64,000 nucleotides of DNA from CAXTSE01 sp035554115 (GCA_035554115.1 DATMIW010000074.1:1-64000), one strand, 5' to 3'; counted from the first letter of the stretch, positions 1 to 8,634 are shown. Made by a program: numbers and translations. Notes: a model not told the origin generated them from the letters alone.

Positions 1-264
1 TTCCCCTCGATGTTCGAACCGGTACACGGTTCCGCTCCCGACATCGCGGGGCAGCAGAAGGCCGACCCCACGGCGGCGATCCTTTCGGCGGCACTGCTGC
101 TCGACCATGTCGGGCTGGCGGATGCGGCCCGAAGGATCGAGACGGCGGTCGTCGCCGACCTGGTGGACCGTGCCGGCACAGGTGTGCAGGGGGCGCGGTC
201 GACGGGTGAGATCGGCGCCGCCATTGCCGCGCGTGCGAGCAGTGCTCGTGAGAGCGCAGACTAG
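1..264 (+). CDS. leuB: 3-isopropylmalate dehydrogenase, C-terminal part (partial at window start)
   Basis: The frame is open from base 1 to a TAG stop and encodes the last 87 residues. The motif FEPVHGSAPDIAG is the conserved substrate and NAD(P)-binding stretch near the C-terminus of isopropylmalate and isocitrate dehydrogenases. The nearby ilvE and the distant leuCD favour the leucine enzyme, which oxidatively decarboxylates 3-isopropylmalate in the cytoplasm. The catalytic N-terminal part lies outside the window. The next gene, ilvE, starts 26 bp downstream and catalyses the last step of the same pathway, so the two are probably co-transcribed. Isocitrate or tartrate dehydrogenase is the main alternative but is less likely here. 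Confidence 0.93.
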   Translation, partial: FPSMFEPVHGSAPDIAGQQKADPTAAILSAALLLDHVGLADAARRIETAVVADLVDRAGTGVQGARSTGEIGAAIAARASSARESAD

Positions 265-290
265 ATCCACCACTTCGCGAAGGACGCACT

Positions 291-1412
291 GTGACCACCA
301 TCAACCTCCTCCCCATGGCACCTCGGGATCTGCTCTGGCAGACCATCCCGAGCGACGCGGTGGCGACCCCCGAGAAGCGCGCCGAGATCCTCGCTGACCC
401 CGGATTTGGCAAATACTTCACCGACCATATGGTCGACATCTGCTGGTCGGAACGCGGCGGTTGGCATCGCCCGCGAGTGCAGGCCTATGGGCCGATAACC
501 CTCGACCCGGCCGCGGCAGTGCTGCACTACGCGCAAGAGGTCTTCGAAGGGCTGAAGGCCTACCGCCATGCCGATGGCTCGATCTGGACCTTCCGTGCCG
601 ACCAGAATGCGGCCCGCATGCAGCGCTCGGCCCGCCGCCTTGCCCTGCCCGAGCTGCCCACCGAATACTTCATCGACTCGATCCGTCGCCTCGTGGCGGT
701 CGACGGCGATTGGGTGCCGTCCGGGGACGAGTCGAGCCTGTACCTGCGTCCCTTCATGTTCGCCAAAGAGGCGTTCCTGGGTGTGCGTCCCGCGCAGAAG
801 GTCAACTATTACCTGATCGCCAGCCCGGCTGGTGCCTATTTCACCGGCGGGATCGCGCCCCTCTCGATCTGGCTGTCGACAACGTACACGCGTGCGGGGC
901 ACGGGGGCATGGGCCAGGCGAAGACCGGCGGCAACTACGCGTCGTCGCTCGTCGCCCAGGCAGAGGCCTATGAGCAGGGCTGTCAGCAGGTGCTGTTCCT
1001 GGATGCGCAGGGCGTCTACCTCGAAGAACTCGGCGGCATGAATGTGGTGCTCGTCACCCGCGACAAGAAGCTCATCACGCCGGAAAGCGACTCGATCCTC
1101 GAAGGGGTGACTCTGGCATCCATCCTGCAACTGGCGAGAGACCGCGGGTACAGCGTTGAACAGCGACCCGTATCGATCTCCGAATGGCGGGAAGGCGTCG
1201 CCTCGGGCGAGATCATCGAGGCCTTCGCCTGCGGCACGGCGGCGATCATCACGCCGATCGGCGAGCTCAAGAGCGCCGAGGGCACGCTGACAATGCCGGA
1301 GGGCGACCACAGTGTGGCCCTATCGCTGCGCGAAGAGCTCACCGACATCCAATACGGGCGCGCTGAGGACCGTCACAACTGGATGCTGCGTCTTGATGAA
1401 CCCGCCGCATGA
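291..1412 (+). CDS. ilvE: branched-chain amino acid aminotransferase
   Basis: PLP fold-type IV aminotransferase of 373 residues, the usual length for the long actinobacterial IlvE. It transfers amino groups between glutamate and the keto acids of leucine, isoleucine and valine. The Schiff-base lysine is in QAKTGGNYASS at about residue 211, and EELGGMNVVLV and FACGTAAIITPIG are the conserved cofactor and phosphate-binding stretches. The start is GTG at 291. It lies between leuB and a FAH-family gene, whose ATG overlaps this stop (ATGA), so translation of the two is coupled. Nothing in the frame looks damaged. Confidence 0.96.
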   Translation: MTTINLLPMAPRDLLWQTIPSDAVATPEKRAEILADPGFGKYFTDHMVDICWSERGGWHRPRVQAYGPITLDPAAAVLHYAQEVFEGLKAYRHADGSIWTFRADQNAARMQRSARRLALPELPTEYFIDSIRRLVAVDGDWVPSGDESSLYLRPFMFAKEAFLGVRPAQKVNYYLIASPAGAYFTGGIAPLSIWLSTTYTRAGHGGMGQAKTGGNYASSLVAQAEAYEQGCQQVLFLDAQGVYLEELGGMNVVLVTRDKKLITPESDSILEGVTLASILQLARDRGYSVEQRPVSISEWREGVASGEIIEAFACGTAAIITPIGELKSAEGTLTMPEGDHSVALSLREELTDIQYGRAEDRHNWMLRLDEPAA

Positions 1413-2188
1413 AGGTCGCCCGGTTTAGCGTCGCCGGGGCTGATCCCCGGTACGGCATCGTGGATGAAGACGACCTGGTCGTGCTCGCCGGCGATCCGCT
1501 CTTCGCGGGCTTCGAGCCGACGGGGGAGCGGGTGCCGCTCGCGGATGCCCGCCTGCTCGCTCCGGTGATTCCGCGATCCAAAGTCGTCTGTGTCGGCCTG
1601 AACTATGCCGAGCACCGCGCCGACATGGCGGGGATCGACGCTCCCGAAAATCCGCTGATCTTCTTGAAGCCGAACACGGCGGTTATTGGTCCCGGGGATG
1701 CGATTCAGATCCCACCGGTCGAGGGTCGAATCGTGCACGAAGGCGAGCTCGTGATCGTCATCGGGCGCATCGCCAAACAGGTGCCCGCTGCCGACTGGGC
1801 GGACTACGTTTTCGGCTACACGGTGGGCAACGATGTCAGCGCTCGCGACCAGATGTTCGCTGACGGCCAGTGGTCGCGCGCGAAAGGGTATGACACCTTC
1901 GCGCCGATCGGACCGTGGATCGAAACCGATCTCGACCCCACGAACCTCGAGATCACAACCTTCGTCGACGGTGAGCTGCGCCGGCACGGCAACACGAAAG
2001 ATCTGATCCACAAGATCCCCGAGCTGATCGCCTACATCTCCGACGTCTGGACCCTGCTGCCAGGGGACATCATCATGACCGGCACCCCCTCGGGTCTCGG
2101 GACTTTTGTTGACGGCCAGTCGGTCGACATCACGATCGAAGGCATCGGCACCCTGACCAACCCGGCCCGCAATCGCGACTCCCTTTAA
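1409..2188 (+). CDS. fumarylacetoacetate hydrolase family protein
   Basis: A 259-residue protein of the FAH/HpcE fold. Visible family marks are VCVGLNYAEHRADM (about 60-73), FLKPNTAVIGPGD (about 85-97), the metal-binding HEGELVIVIGR (about 109-119), GYTVGNDVSARDQ and the C-terminal GDIIMTGTPSGLG. These enzymes hydrolyse or decarboxylate acylpyruvates with a divalent metal. In Actinobacteria this gene often sits before gltX, and the substrate is usually unknown; acylpyruvase or oxaloacetate decarboxylase activity is a family-level guess. It overlaps ilvE by 4 bp and ends 4 bp before gltX, so all three look like one transcription unit. Confidence 0.9.
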   Translation: MKVARFSVAGADPRYGIVDEDDLVVLAGDPLFAGFEPTGERVPLADARLLAPVIPRSKVVCVGLNYAEHRADMAGIDAPENPLIFLKPNTAVIGPGDAIQIPPVEGRIVHEGELVIVIGRIAKQVPAADWADYVFGYTVGNDVSARDQMFADGQWSRAKGYDTFAPIGPWIETDLDPTNLEITTFVDGELRRHGNTKDLIHKIPELIAYISDVWTLLPGDIIMTGTPSGLGTFVDGQSVDITIEGIGTLTNPARNRDSL

Positions 2189-2192
2189 GGCT

Positions 2193-3716
2193 ATGAGCAC
2201 CCACTCTTCCCTCCCCTTCTCGTCAGCCACCGGATCCGATGTTCGCGTCAGGTTCTGTCCGTCACCCACCGGGACGCCGCACGTCGGGCTGATCCGCACG
2301 GCCCTGTTCAACTGGGCGTATGCCCGGCACACAGGCGGCAAGCTGATCTTCCGCATAGAAGACACCGATGCGGCGCGCGACAGCGAAGAGAGCTACCTGC
2401 AGCTCGTCGACGCGCTCACCTGGCTCGGTCTCGACTGGGATGAGGGGGTCAACAAAGGCGGACCGCACGCGCCCTATCGGCAGTCGCAGCGCACCGACAT
2501 CTACCTCGAGCTGATCGCGCGTCTGACCGCCAGCGGCCATCTCTACGAGTCGTATGTGACGCCCGAAGAGATGGATGCGCGCAACCTCGCCAACGGGCGG
2601 GACAAGCAGCAGGGCTATGACAACTTCGAACGCGATCTGACGGACGAGCAGCGGGCCGCGTTCCGCGCCGAGGGCCGTTCGCCGGCCCTCCGCCTGCGGG
2701 TTCCGGATGCCGCGCTGAGCTTCGTCGACCTGGTGCGCGGCGAGATCACCTTCCCCGCCGGTGCGACGACCGACTTCGTCGTTGTGCGGCCCAACGGTGC
2801 CCCGCTCTACACCTTCGTGAACCCTGTCGACGATGCGCTCATGGGGGTGACGCATGTGCTTCGCGGCGAAGACCTGCTGTCGTCGACCCCGCGCCAGGTC
2901 GCGCTGTACGCCGCGCTGATCGACATCGGCGTCACCGATGCGGTGCCGCGCTTCGGGCACCTGCCCTATGTCATGGGTGAGGGCAACAAGAAGCTCTCGA
3001 AGCGTGATCCCGAAGCCGACCTCTTCATCCACCGGGATCGCGGATTCGTGCCGGAAGGCCTGCTCAACTACCTGTCACTGCTCGGCTGGTCGCTCGCCGC
3101 CGACCGGGATGTGTTCACGCCGGCCGAACTCGTGGCCGCTTTCGATGTCGCGAACGTCAACCCCAACCCGGCCCGCTTCGACCTGAAGAAGGCCGAATCG
3201 ATCAATGGCGACCACATCCGGATGCTGCAGCTCGACGATTTCACCGAGCGGATCGTTCCGTACCTGGCCGATTTCGTTGCGCAGCCTCCCACTCCCGCAC
3301 AGCAGGCGATTCTCCGCGAGGCTGCACCGCTCGTGCAGGAGCGCATCAACCTGCTCGGGGAGGCGCCCGGCATGCTCGGGTTCCTGTTCACGGCCGACGA
3401 CGAGCTGAGCTTCGACGACGACGCGCTGCCGAAGGATGCCTCCGAGGCGCGTCTGGTGCTCGACGCATCAGAGGCTGCTCTGGCCCAGCTCACTGACTGG
3501 TCGACGGCGTCGATCGAAGAGGCGTTGCGCGCGGCACTCCTCAGCCCGGCCGAAGAAGGCGGGGCAGGCCTCAAGCCGCGCATCGCTTTCGGCCCGCTGC
3601 GCACCGCCGTCAGCGGCCGCCGGGTTTCGCCGCCGCTATTCGAGTCCATGGAGATTCTCGGCAAGGCGTCGACGCTCGCCCGCCTCGCTCGCTTCCGCGC
3701 CGCGCTGGTCGAGTAG
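2193..3716 (+). CDS. gltX: glutamyl-tRNA synthetase
   Basis: Class I synthetase of 507 residues that charges tRNA(Glu), and in organisms without GlnRS also tRNA(Gln). The N-terminal CPSPTGTPHVG is the HIGH-type signature (H about residue 31), IEDTDAARDSEE is the conserved glutamate-site stretch, and KKLSKRD near 266-271 is the KMSKS equivalent. The anticodon-binding domain fills the C-terminal third. The last codons and stop (LVE, TAG) lie inside a palindromic repeat at 3707-3739, so the tail was shaped by that repeat. Substrates for this enzyme, a tRNA-Gln and a tRNA-Glu gene, are also in the window. Confidence 0.97.
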   Translation: MSTHSSLPFSSATGSDVRVRFCPSPTGTPHVGLIRTALFNWAYARHTGGKLIFRIEDTDAARDSEESYLQLVDALTWLGLDWDEGVNKGGPHAPYRQSQRTDIYLELIARLTASGHLYESYVTPEEMDARNLANGRDKQQGYDNFERDLTDEQRAAFRAEGRSPALRLRVPDAALSFVDLVRGEITFPAGATTDFVVVRPNGAPLYTFVNPVDDALMGVTHVLRGEDLLSSTPRQVALYAALIDIGVTDAVPRFGHLPYVMGEGNKKLSKRDPEADLFIHRDRGFVPEGLLNYLSLLGWSLAADRDVFTPAELVAAFDVANVNPNPARFDLKKAESINGDHIRMLQLDDFTERIVPYLADFVAQPPTPAQQAILREAAPLVQERINLLGEAPGMLGFLFTADDELSFDDDALPKDASEARLVLDASEAALAQLTDWSTASIEEALRAALLSPAEEGGAGLKPRIAFGPLRTAVSGRRVSPPLFESMEILGKASTLARLARFRAALVE

Positions 3717-3739
3717 CCGCAAAGCGGCGTATCGAGACC
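3707..3739. repeat. Palindromic repeat at the end of gltX
   Basis: GGTCGAGTAGCCGC and GCGGCGTATCGAGACC flank a 3-nt AAA loop and pair almost fully. The gltX stop codon TAG lies in the left arm. A related fragment, CGAGTAGCCGCGCTTTGCG, is at the end of the dehydrogenase gene at 26764-26782. The element can fold in RNA and may end transcription of gltX, though no T-run follows. Confidence 0.7.
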
Positions 3740-3760
3740 TCGCCCACGAGCTTGGACAAA

Positions 3761-3820
3761 TCCGGGCAGATAGGCCCCTATGCCCACAGCTCGTGGATAT
3801 GGGGCCGGATTTGCCCGGAT
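3761..3820. repeat. 60-bp nested palindromic repeat, copy A
   Basis: First of three gap-free 60-bp copies in the window (others at 17701-17760 and 60227-60286). Outer arms TCCGGGCA and TGCCCGGA face each other, and an inner palindrome centres on the CTCGTGG half. This copy lies in the gene-free spacer between gltX (+) and the HAAS-like gene (-), where both genes converge. The rest of 3717-4021 holds no credible gene. Confidence 0.8.
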
Positions 3821-3907
3821 CAGCCACGCCACGCCCCGAAGTGAACGTTTTTTGCCCATTCGGCGACCCTTGTGGTCCGGATCGGCTGGACCTGGTTACC
3901 CTGCTGC

Positions 3908-3984
3908 GTTCTGCAGGAGATTAGTCCTGCAGTCACACATTGGCAGGTCAGAACGTCCTGCAGAACACAGAAGTCCTGCAGAAC
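3908..3984. repeat. Cluster of CTGCAG-centred short repeats
   Basis: TCCTGCAGAAC occurs twice in direct orientation (3956-3966 and 3974-3984), its complement GTTCTGCAGGA at 3908-3918, and a partial copy GTCCTGCAG at about 3924. The four sites lie within 77 bp of non-coding DNA downstream of two convergent genes. I do not know a function; a protein-binding array or residue of short duplications are both possible. Confidence 0.6.
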
Positions 3985-4021
3985 GGTCGGCGCGGCTCGG
4001 CGGGCGAAAGTCCAGGGCAGC

Positions 4022-4360
4022 TCAGCGAGCGAAGGCGAGCGCGAGCGGCAGAACTGCGGCCAGCAGCAGGGCGATCACAACGATGACGACGGCACCCGTG
4101 GTGAGAACCCGGGCGCGCGACTGGGGCGACCCGACTGGCTCGGCGTCGGCCGAATCCCGTTCCTGTTCCAGGATTTCGGCGGGAGTGCCGAAGCCTGCCA
4201 GCACCTGATCGGCGGCGGCGTCGGTCGCCGACTCCGGGATCGCGGCGCTGAGGTTGTCGACGATCTCTTGCCGCAGCCCGACACGGCGCCCATCCGGGAG
4301 CCTCGTCGCGGCCGCAGCCGCGTCGAAGCGCTCAAGGTATTCGTCAACGAGTCGGTGCAC
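4022..4360 (-). CDS. small membrane protein with HAAS-like N-terminal domain
   Basis: A 112-residue protein starting at GTG. Residues 1-75 are soluble and helical, with HRLVDEYLERFDAA, GLRQEIVDNLSAAI and AGFGTPAEI, the pattern of HAAS/DUF1700-type signalling domains that precede membrane segments. One transmembrane helix follows (TTGAVVIVVIALLLAAVLPL, about 87-106). It begins 6 bp after the b-type cytochrome gene on the same strand, so they form a two-gene operon. It might regulate or assemble the cytochrome, but that is inference from position. No PadR regulator, the common partner of HAAS proteins, is adjacent. Confidence 0.72.
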   Translation of the reverse strand: MHRLVDEYLERFDAAAAATRLPDGRRVGLRQEIVDNLSAAIPESATDAAADQVLAGFGTPAEILEQERDSADAEPVGSPQSRARVLTTGAVVIVVIALLLAAVLPLALAFAR

Positions 4361-4366
4361 GGTCTC

Positions 4367-5311
4367 CTACTTTCGCGCCGCGGGGGGCGTGGGCATGCGC
4401 CGCACATCGTTGCCGAGCTGTGCAATCCAGCTCTGCAGGCGGGGGGTGACGACGAGGAAGCCGACAACCATGAGGACGAAAGTTCCGGCCCAGACGGCCG
4501 CGCCGATCCATGTTTCGTCGTCGCGCCCGGCATACATGTGGTTGAGGTTGCGCAGGGCACCCGTCGCAAAGATCAGGACGACGTGGATGACGGTGAAGCC
4601 GATGTAGTAGACCAACACCCCGAAGTGAATGCTTCGGGCGCGACCCTCTGAGAAGACGCGGTTGATGCCGGCCCAGCGTGGGCCTGCGGGCCAGCCGGGT
4701 GCGAGACGCAGTCCGGTGAGAAGCGCGAGTGGCCCGGCGATGAAGACCGTGGCGAAATAGAACAGCAGCTGCAGCGCGTTGTAGTGCACCCATCCGTTGT
4801 GAACCGGCCAATCGAAGGACAGGTACTGCACAGCGGCCGAGACTGCGTTCGGAACCACATCCCAGCCCAGCGGCACGACGCGCACCCACTGACCGGTCGC
4901 GAAAAGCAGCACCAGATAGAACACGCCGTTCAGCACGAACAGGGTATCGACGACGAGATGCCACCAGACGTGCAGACTCTGCCGCTGCGGAGGACGGGAT
5001 GCCGACTTTGGCCCTGCCGTACGCGTTACGAACGCCGGTGGCCGCACCTTCGATCTCACGAGCAGCCCTGAGCGCACGATGAACACGAGGAAGAACGCGT
5101 TCAGCGCATGCGACCAGCTGAGCCAGGCGGGAAATCCGACCGGGGCGTCGATCGGCAGCTCGGTGACACCGGGGAAGGCGGCGAAGAATGCGGCGGTGTT
5201 CGACGAATCACGAAGTCCGCGGGCAATCAGCACGGCGGCGACGATAGCTACCGCGCCCACGACCGCCACGATGACCCAGCGCCGACGGCGGGAGGTTATC
5301 GCGAGGGTCAC
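4367..5311 (-). CDS. b561-type membrane cytochrome (Ni-hydrogenase/formate dehydrogenase b-subunit-like)
   Basis: A 314-residue integral membrane protein with about five helices, from a GTG start. Histidines in the helices (WSHALN, HVWWHLVVD, HNGWVHYN, RSIHFGVLVYY and TVIHVVLIF) are the pattern of diheme cytochrome b561 domains, which pass electrons between quinones and periplasmic or membrane partners. An N-terminal helix (RRRRWVIVAVVGAVAIVAAVLI) and an extracytoplasmic loop precede the core. Such proteins often pair with a molybdopterin oxidoreductase, but none is nearby, so the partner is unknown. It is transcribed with the HAAS-like gene. Confidence 0.82.
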   Translation of the reverse strand: MTLAITSRRRRWVIVAVVGAVAIVAAVLIARGLRDSSNTAAFFAAFPGVTELPIDAPVGFPAWLSWSHALNAFFLVFIVRSGLLVRSKVRPPAFVTRTAGPKSASRPPQRQSLHVWWHLVVDTLFVLNGVFYLVLLFATGQWVRVVPLGWDVVPNAVSAAVQYLSFDWPVHNGWVHYNALQLLFYFATVFIAGPLALLTGLRLAPGWPAGPRWAGINRVFSEGRARSIHFGVLVYYIGFTVIHVVLIFATGALRNLNHMYAGRDDETWIGAAVWAGTFVLMVVGFLVVTPRLQSWIAQLGNDVRRMPTPPAARK

Positions 5312-5424
5312 GCTTCTACCGTACCGGCGGCTGAGGTTCTTGAGCGATCGCTCGTCTTAGGACGTAGTGCCTGGTAGGTTTCGAGTGCGTTACAGGCCCA
5401 CAATTTCAATGGAGAAGAAGCGGC

Positions 5425-6831
5425 ATGTCCCACCACGCTAAAGATATTTCCCACTGGTTCGCGGAGATTTACGGCGATGATGCCGTCATCCCCACCCGCG
5501 ATCCCCTTCCCGGCCCGATCAAGGCTGATGTCGCGATCGTCGGAGCCGGATACACCGGTCTCTGGACGGCCTACGAATTGCTGCGCAGCGCTCCCGGCCT
5601 GAAGGTCGTCCTGCTCGAGGCCAAGTTCGTCGGCTACGGCCCGTCTGGCCGCAATGGCGGAGCGGCGATTTCGCAGATCGTCGGCTCGCGTCAGTTCTGG
5701 GCCAAGCGTGGTGGCCGCGAAGGCGCCATCGGCATGGAGCGTGCCGTGCAGAACGGTGTCGACGAGATCGGCACTGCTGTCGCTCGCGAAGGCATCGAGT
5801 GCAAGTTCGCCAAGAACGGCGTACTCATGCTGGCTCGCACCCCCCTCGAGGTGGAGCACTTCCGTCACAGCGTCGAAGAGGACCGCAAGTTCGGCTTCAC
5901 CGCCGAAGACACGGTCTATCTCGAGCAGGCGGATGCCGTGGCCCGCATCAACGCCGCCAACTTGCTCGGCGCCAAGTTCAACTCGCACTGCGCGAGCATC
6001 GACCCGGCCCGCCTTGTGCAGGGCCTCGCCGCAGCCGTCGAGAAGCTCGGCGGCACCGTCTATGAGCAGACGCGCGTCTCGTCGATTGAACCGCGCCGTG
6101 CGATTACCGAGCGCGGTCTTGTGGAAGCCGAGTTCGTCATCCGGGCCACCGAGGCATACACGGGTTGGATCGATGGCAAGAAGCGCCAGATCGTCCCCGT
6201 GCACACGACGATGATCGCGACCGAGGTCATCAGTGATGCTCTCTGGTCAGAGATCAACTGGGCCAAGCGCGAGACGGTGCTCGCCGAGCACCCCTTCTTG
6301 CACCTGCAGCACACCTCCGACCACCGCATCACGATCGGCGGCGACGACCCGCGCGTGCCGTACCGCTTCGGCTCGGCCACCTCTGACGACCACCAGCCGG
6401 CAGAAGAGCTACAGCAGCACTACTACCGTCAGCTGATCAAGCTGTTCCCGCCGCTTGCGGGCGTCAAGATCGCGCACTCGTGGTCGGGCGTCTTTGGCGC
6501 CCCGCGCGACTGGGCTCCCTCGGTGGGTGTGGATCACTCCACGGGTCTCGGATGGGGCGGCGGCTATGTGGGCGAGGGCGTCGTGCCGTCGAATATGGCC
6601 GGCCGTACGCTGCGTGACCTCATCCTGAAGAAGGACACCGAGATGACGGCCCTTCCATGGGTGCGCAAGCACCCGCGGGGCTGGGAGCCGGAGCCGATCC
6701 GCTACATCGGCTCAGCCGCTATCTTCGCGGCACGTCGCGCCGGGGAGAACAACGAGGAGCGCACGCAGAAGGCGTCCAAGCTGCTCGCGGCCGCGAACCG
6801 CGCTGCAGGTTTCACCGGCCACCTCGGCTAA
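5425..6831 (+). CDS. FAD-dependent oxidoreductase (DAO / gamma-glutamylputrescine oxidase-like)
   Basis: A 468-residue D-amino-acid-oxidase-fold protein. ADVAIVGAGYTGLWTAYELL (about 34-53) is the Rossmann FAD-binding motif, GYGPSGRNGGA (about 73-83) is the conserved second FAD contact of this family, and WGGGYVGEGVVPSN near 375-388 is the C-terminal FAD and substrate region. These enzymes oxidise amines such as glutamylputrescine or N-methyl amino acids. The ATG follows a GGAGAAGAAG ribosome site. A C-terminal extension of about 60 residues after the fold is unassigned. It is monocistronic here, so the substrate cannot be judged from neighbours. Confidence 0.85.
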   Translation: MSHHAKDISHWFAEIYGDDAVIPTRDPLPGPIKADVAIVGAGYTGLWTAYELLRSAPGLKVVLLEAKFVGYGPSGRNGGAAISQIVGSRQFWAKRGGREGAIGMERAVQNGVDEIGTAVAREGIECKFAKNGVLMLARTPLEVEHFRHSVEEDRKFGFTAEDTVYLEQADAVARINAANLLGAKFNSHCASIDPARLVQGLAAAVEKLGGTVYEQTRVSSIEPRRAITERGLVEAEFVIRATEAYTGWIDGKKRQIVPVHTTMIATEVISDALWSEINWAKRETVLAEHPFLHLQHTSDHRITIGGDDPRVPYRFGSATSDDHQPAEELQQHYYRQLIKLFPPLAGVKIAHSWSGVFGAPRDWAPSVGVDHSTGLGWGGGYVGEGVVPSNMAGRTLRDLILKKDTEMTALPWVRKHPRGWEPEPIRYIGSAAIFAARRAGENNEERTQKASKLLAAANRAAGFTGHLG

Positions 6832-6947
6832 CAGCTGGCGGCGGCCGTCGTCGGGGCGCGGTGAAGTACCGTATGCTGGACGACGGCTCCGCAGCCGCCA
6901 CGCGGCAGGCGAAGTTCCGGAAAACCAGGTCTGACCAGGGTTTTTCT

Positions 6948-7022
6948 TGGGGTATGGTGTAATTGGCAACACGGCTGATTCTGGTTCAGTTGTTCTTGGT
7001 TCGAGTCCAGGTACCCCAGCCA
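6948..7022 (+). tRNA. tRNA-Gln (anticodon CUG)
   Basis: Cloverleaf with acceptor arms TGGGGTA (6948-6954) and TACCCCA (7012-7018), anticodon stem GCTGA/TCAGT around loop TTCTGGT giving anticodon CTG, and T-loop GGTTCGAGTCC. Discriminator G is at 7019 and the CCA end is encoded at 7020-7022. No recognisable terminator follows before the AbiE-type locus. Confidence 0.96.
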
Positions 7023-7141
7023 TCATGAATAACTCGCTGCGGCGGTTCTGGGCCTCAGCGATGCCAGGCATTTGGCGTGGCACGGGAGTTTGACCAGGGC
7101 GGCGGCTTCCGGCCTGGCGCGAACGGCTGCGAGCTATGTCT

Positions 7142-7175
7142 GTCAATAACGTACTATTTTTGGTACAGTATTGAC
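7142..7175. promoter_or_regulatory. Palindromic operator/promoter of the AbiE-type operon
   Basis: Arms at 7142-7154 and 7163-7175 (GTCAATAACGTAC and GTACAGTATTGAC) match as an inverted repeat at 11 of 13 positions around an 8-bp AT-rich spacer. It lies just before a GAGGAGG ribosome site (7176-7182) and the GTG of the antitoxin gene. AbiEi proteins bind inverted repeats at their own promoter, so this is a likely autoregulatory site. Confidence 0.7.
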
Positions 7176-7189
7176 GAGGAGGTGGCCTT

Positions 7190-7723
7190 GTGGGCTATCG
7201 ACACGAGCTGTGGGAGATTGCCGCATCTCGCAATGGCGTGGTGACCGTTGCAGAAGCTGAGAATGCAGGTGTGCCCGCCGTTGAAGTGCGAAAGCTTGCC
7301 GCGCGAGGTGCGCTTCGGGCTTATGGGCAGGGTGTCTATAAGCACCGTGAGGTGCCGACGACACCGCTCACTGAGCCGACGATCGCCGTTGCTCTGGCCG
7401 GTGCTGGCGCGTTCCTGCATCGTGAATCGGTGCTGAATCTTTTCGATCTTGGGCAGTTCAACCCGCCGAAGATACGGGTGGGCACCCATCGTCGTGTACG
7501 GCGCGTGCTGCCGGGGTGGATGGAATTGGAAAGCCGACCCGACGTCGCCGACGAAGACCTCATTCGCTACGAGAGCATTCCAGCTACGACTGTCTGGCGA
7601 GCGCTAGAAGACATGCAGCATCGGATTCCGCCTGACCGTTGGGAAACCCTGGTTGAAGAAGCGCTGCGGCGAGACTTGATAAGCGAGCGGTACGTCGCTT
7701 CGAAGAAGGAAGCGTCGGCGTGA
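7190..7723 (+). CDS. AbiEi-type antitoxin (type IV toxin-antitoxin)
   Basis: A 177-residue protein with an N-terminal winged helix (ELWEIAASRNGVVTVAEAENAGVPAVEVRKLAARGAL, positions about 5-41) followed by YGQGVYKHR, the hallmark of the AbiEi antitoxin and repressor family. The C-terminal half carries the abortive-infection domain (AFLHRESVLNLFDL, IRYESIPATTVWRALED). It starts at GTG with a strong GAGGAGG site. The toxin gene overlaps its stop by 4 bp (GTGA). Family knowledge: AbiEi represses the operon and neutralises the AbiEii nucleotidyltransferase toxin. Location directly after a tRNA gene fits horizontal gain. Confidence 0.85.
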   Translation: MGYRHELWEIAASRNGVVTVAEAENAGVPAVEVRKLAARGALRAYGQGVYKHREVPTTPLTEPTIAVALAGAGAFLHRESVLNLFDLGQFNPPKIRVGTHRRVRRVLPGWMELESRPDVADEDLIRYESIPATTVWRALEDMQHRIPPDRWETLVEEALRRDLISERYVASKKEASA

Positions 7724-8634
7724 GCGGAGTGACTCCGCCGCTGAACGTGACCCAGCTCAATGACCGGCTCTCGCAGCTTGCAGCAGATCTGGGCATCCCG
7801 GTCGCGCGTGCGCGGGCAATGCTCTGCACCTTAATCGTGTCGCAGATGCTCCCCGATGCCGTCGCGGTCAAGGGCGGCATGGGTGTAAAGCTGCGCTTCG
7901 GGGAACGCGGCACGCGTGCGACCTCGGATCTCGACGTGTCGACTCGCGCCCGCGGTGAAGAGTTCGAGCGCGCATTTCGGGCACGTCTGGCGGAGGGCTG
8001 GGGGGCGGTGCCACCGTCGAAAGGGGCACAGCTCCGCAACCCGGAAGCGCCTGATCGTGTCGCGTTCACCGCGACAGTGCGGGCCGCGAAGCTCCACGAT
8101 CCCGGGCTCGTTCGCCCTGAGTACGTGATGCACCCGTACCGAGTGTCGATCGCGTTCCTCGGCGGCGCTTGGGGCGCGCTGGATGTGGAGGTGTCCGATC
8201 CCGAGATCGATCCTCACGCACACATGCGGAAGGAGATCGATCGGGAACTCGTGCAGTTCGGCGCCCACTTTGGCTTCGGAGAACTCCATCCCGTCGAACT
8301 GGTCGATCTGGAGTACCAGATCGCACAGAAGATTCACGCCGTGACCGACCCCGCCTATGTCCGTGCGCACGATCTGGTCGATCTCCAGCTGCTCTGGAAC
8401 GCCAGCCCCGATCTGCCGAGCCTCCGCCGACTGTGCATTCGCACCTTCGACTGGCGAGGCCAGCAAGCCTGGCCACCGCTCCCGCTGCGCCCGATGGACG
8501 GCTGGGCGCTCGCCTACACCGACGCCCGCGCCGAGACTGTAGTCGACGGCCAAACGCCCGTCGTTCCGGATGTCGAGGCGGCACGCGAATGGCTTGGACA
8601 GGTCATCGGCGCCATCGCGGCGTCGCCAAGTTGA
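7720..8634 (+). CDS. AbiEii-type nucleotidyltransferase toxin
   Basis: A 304-residue protein of the AbiEii/AbiGii nucleotidyltransferase superfamily. AVKGGMGVKLRFG (about 48-60) and RATSDLDVSTR (about 67-77) form the active-site GG...DxD pattern of DNA polymerase beta-like transferases, and LVDLEYQIAQKIHAV near 190-204 is the conserved helical segment with the QKIHA motif. The family arrests growth, with tRNA modification described for several members. Translation is coupled to the antitoxin gene through a GTGA overlap. It may act in phage defence, which cannot be shown from sequence. Confidence 0.85.
   Translation: MSGVTPPLNVTQLNDRLSQLAADLGIPVARARAMLCTLIVSQMLPDAVAVKGGMGVKLRFGERGTRATSDLDVSTRARGEEFERAFRARLAEGWGAVPPSKGAQLRNPEAPDRVAFTATVRAAKLHDPGLVRPEYVMHPYRVSIAFLGGAWGALDVEVSDPEIDPHAHMRKEIDRELVQFGAHFGFGELHPVELVDLEYQIAQKIHAVTDPAYVRAHDLVDLQLLWNASPDLPSLRRLCIRTFDWRGQQAWPPLPLRPMDGWALAYTDARAETVVDGQTPVVPDVEAAREWLGQVIGAIAASPS

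Noticed and set aside
6948..8634. Integrative element at tRNA-Gln
   Set aside because: The AbiE-type pair next to the tRNA is suggestive, but no integrase or repeated tRNA end is visible.
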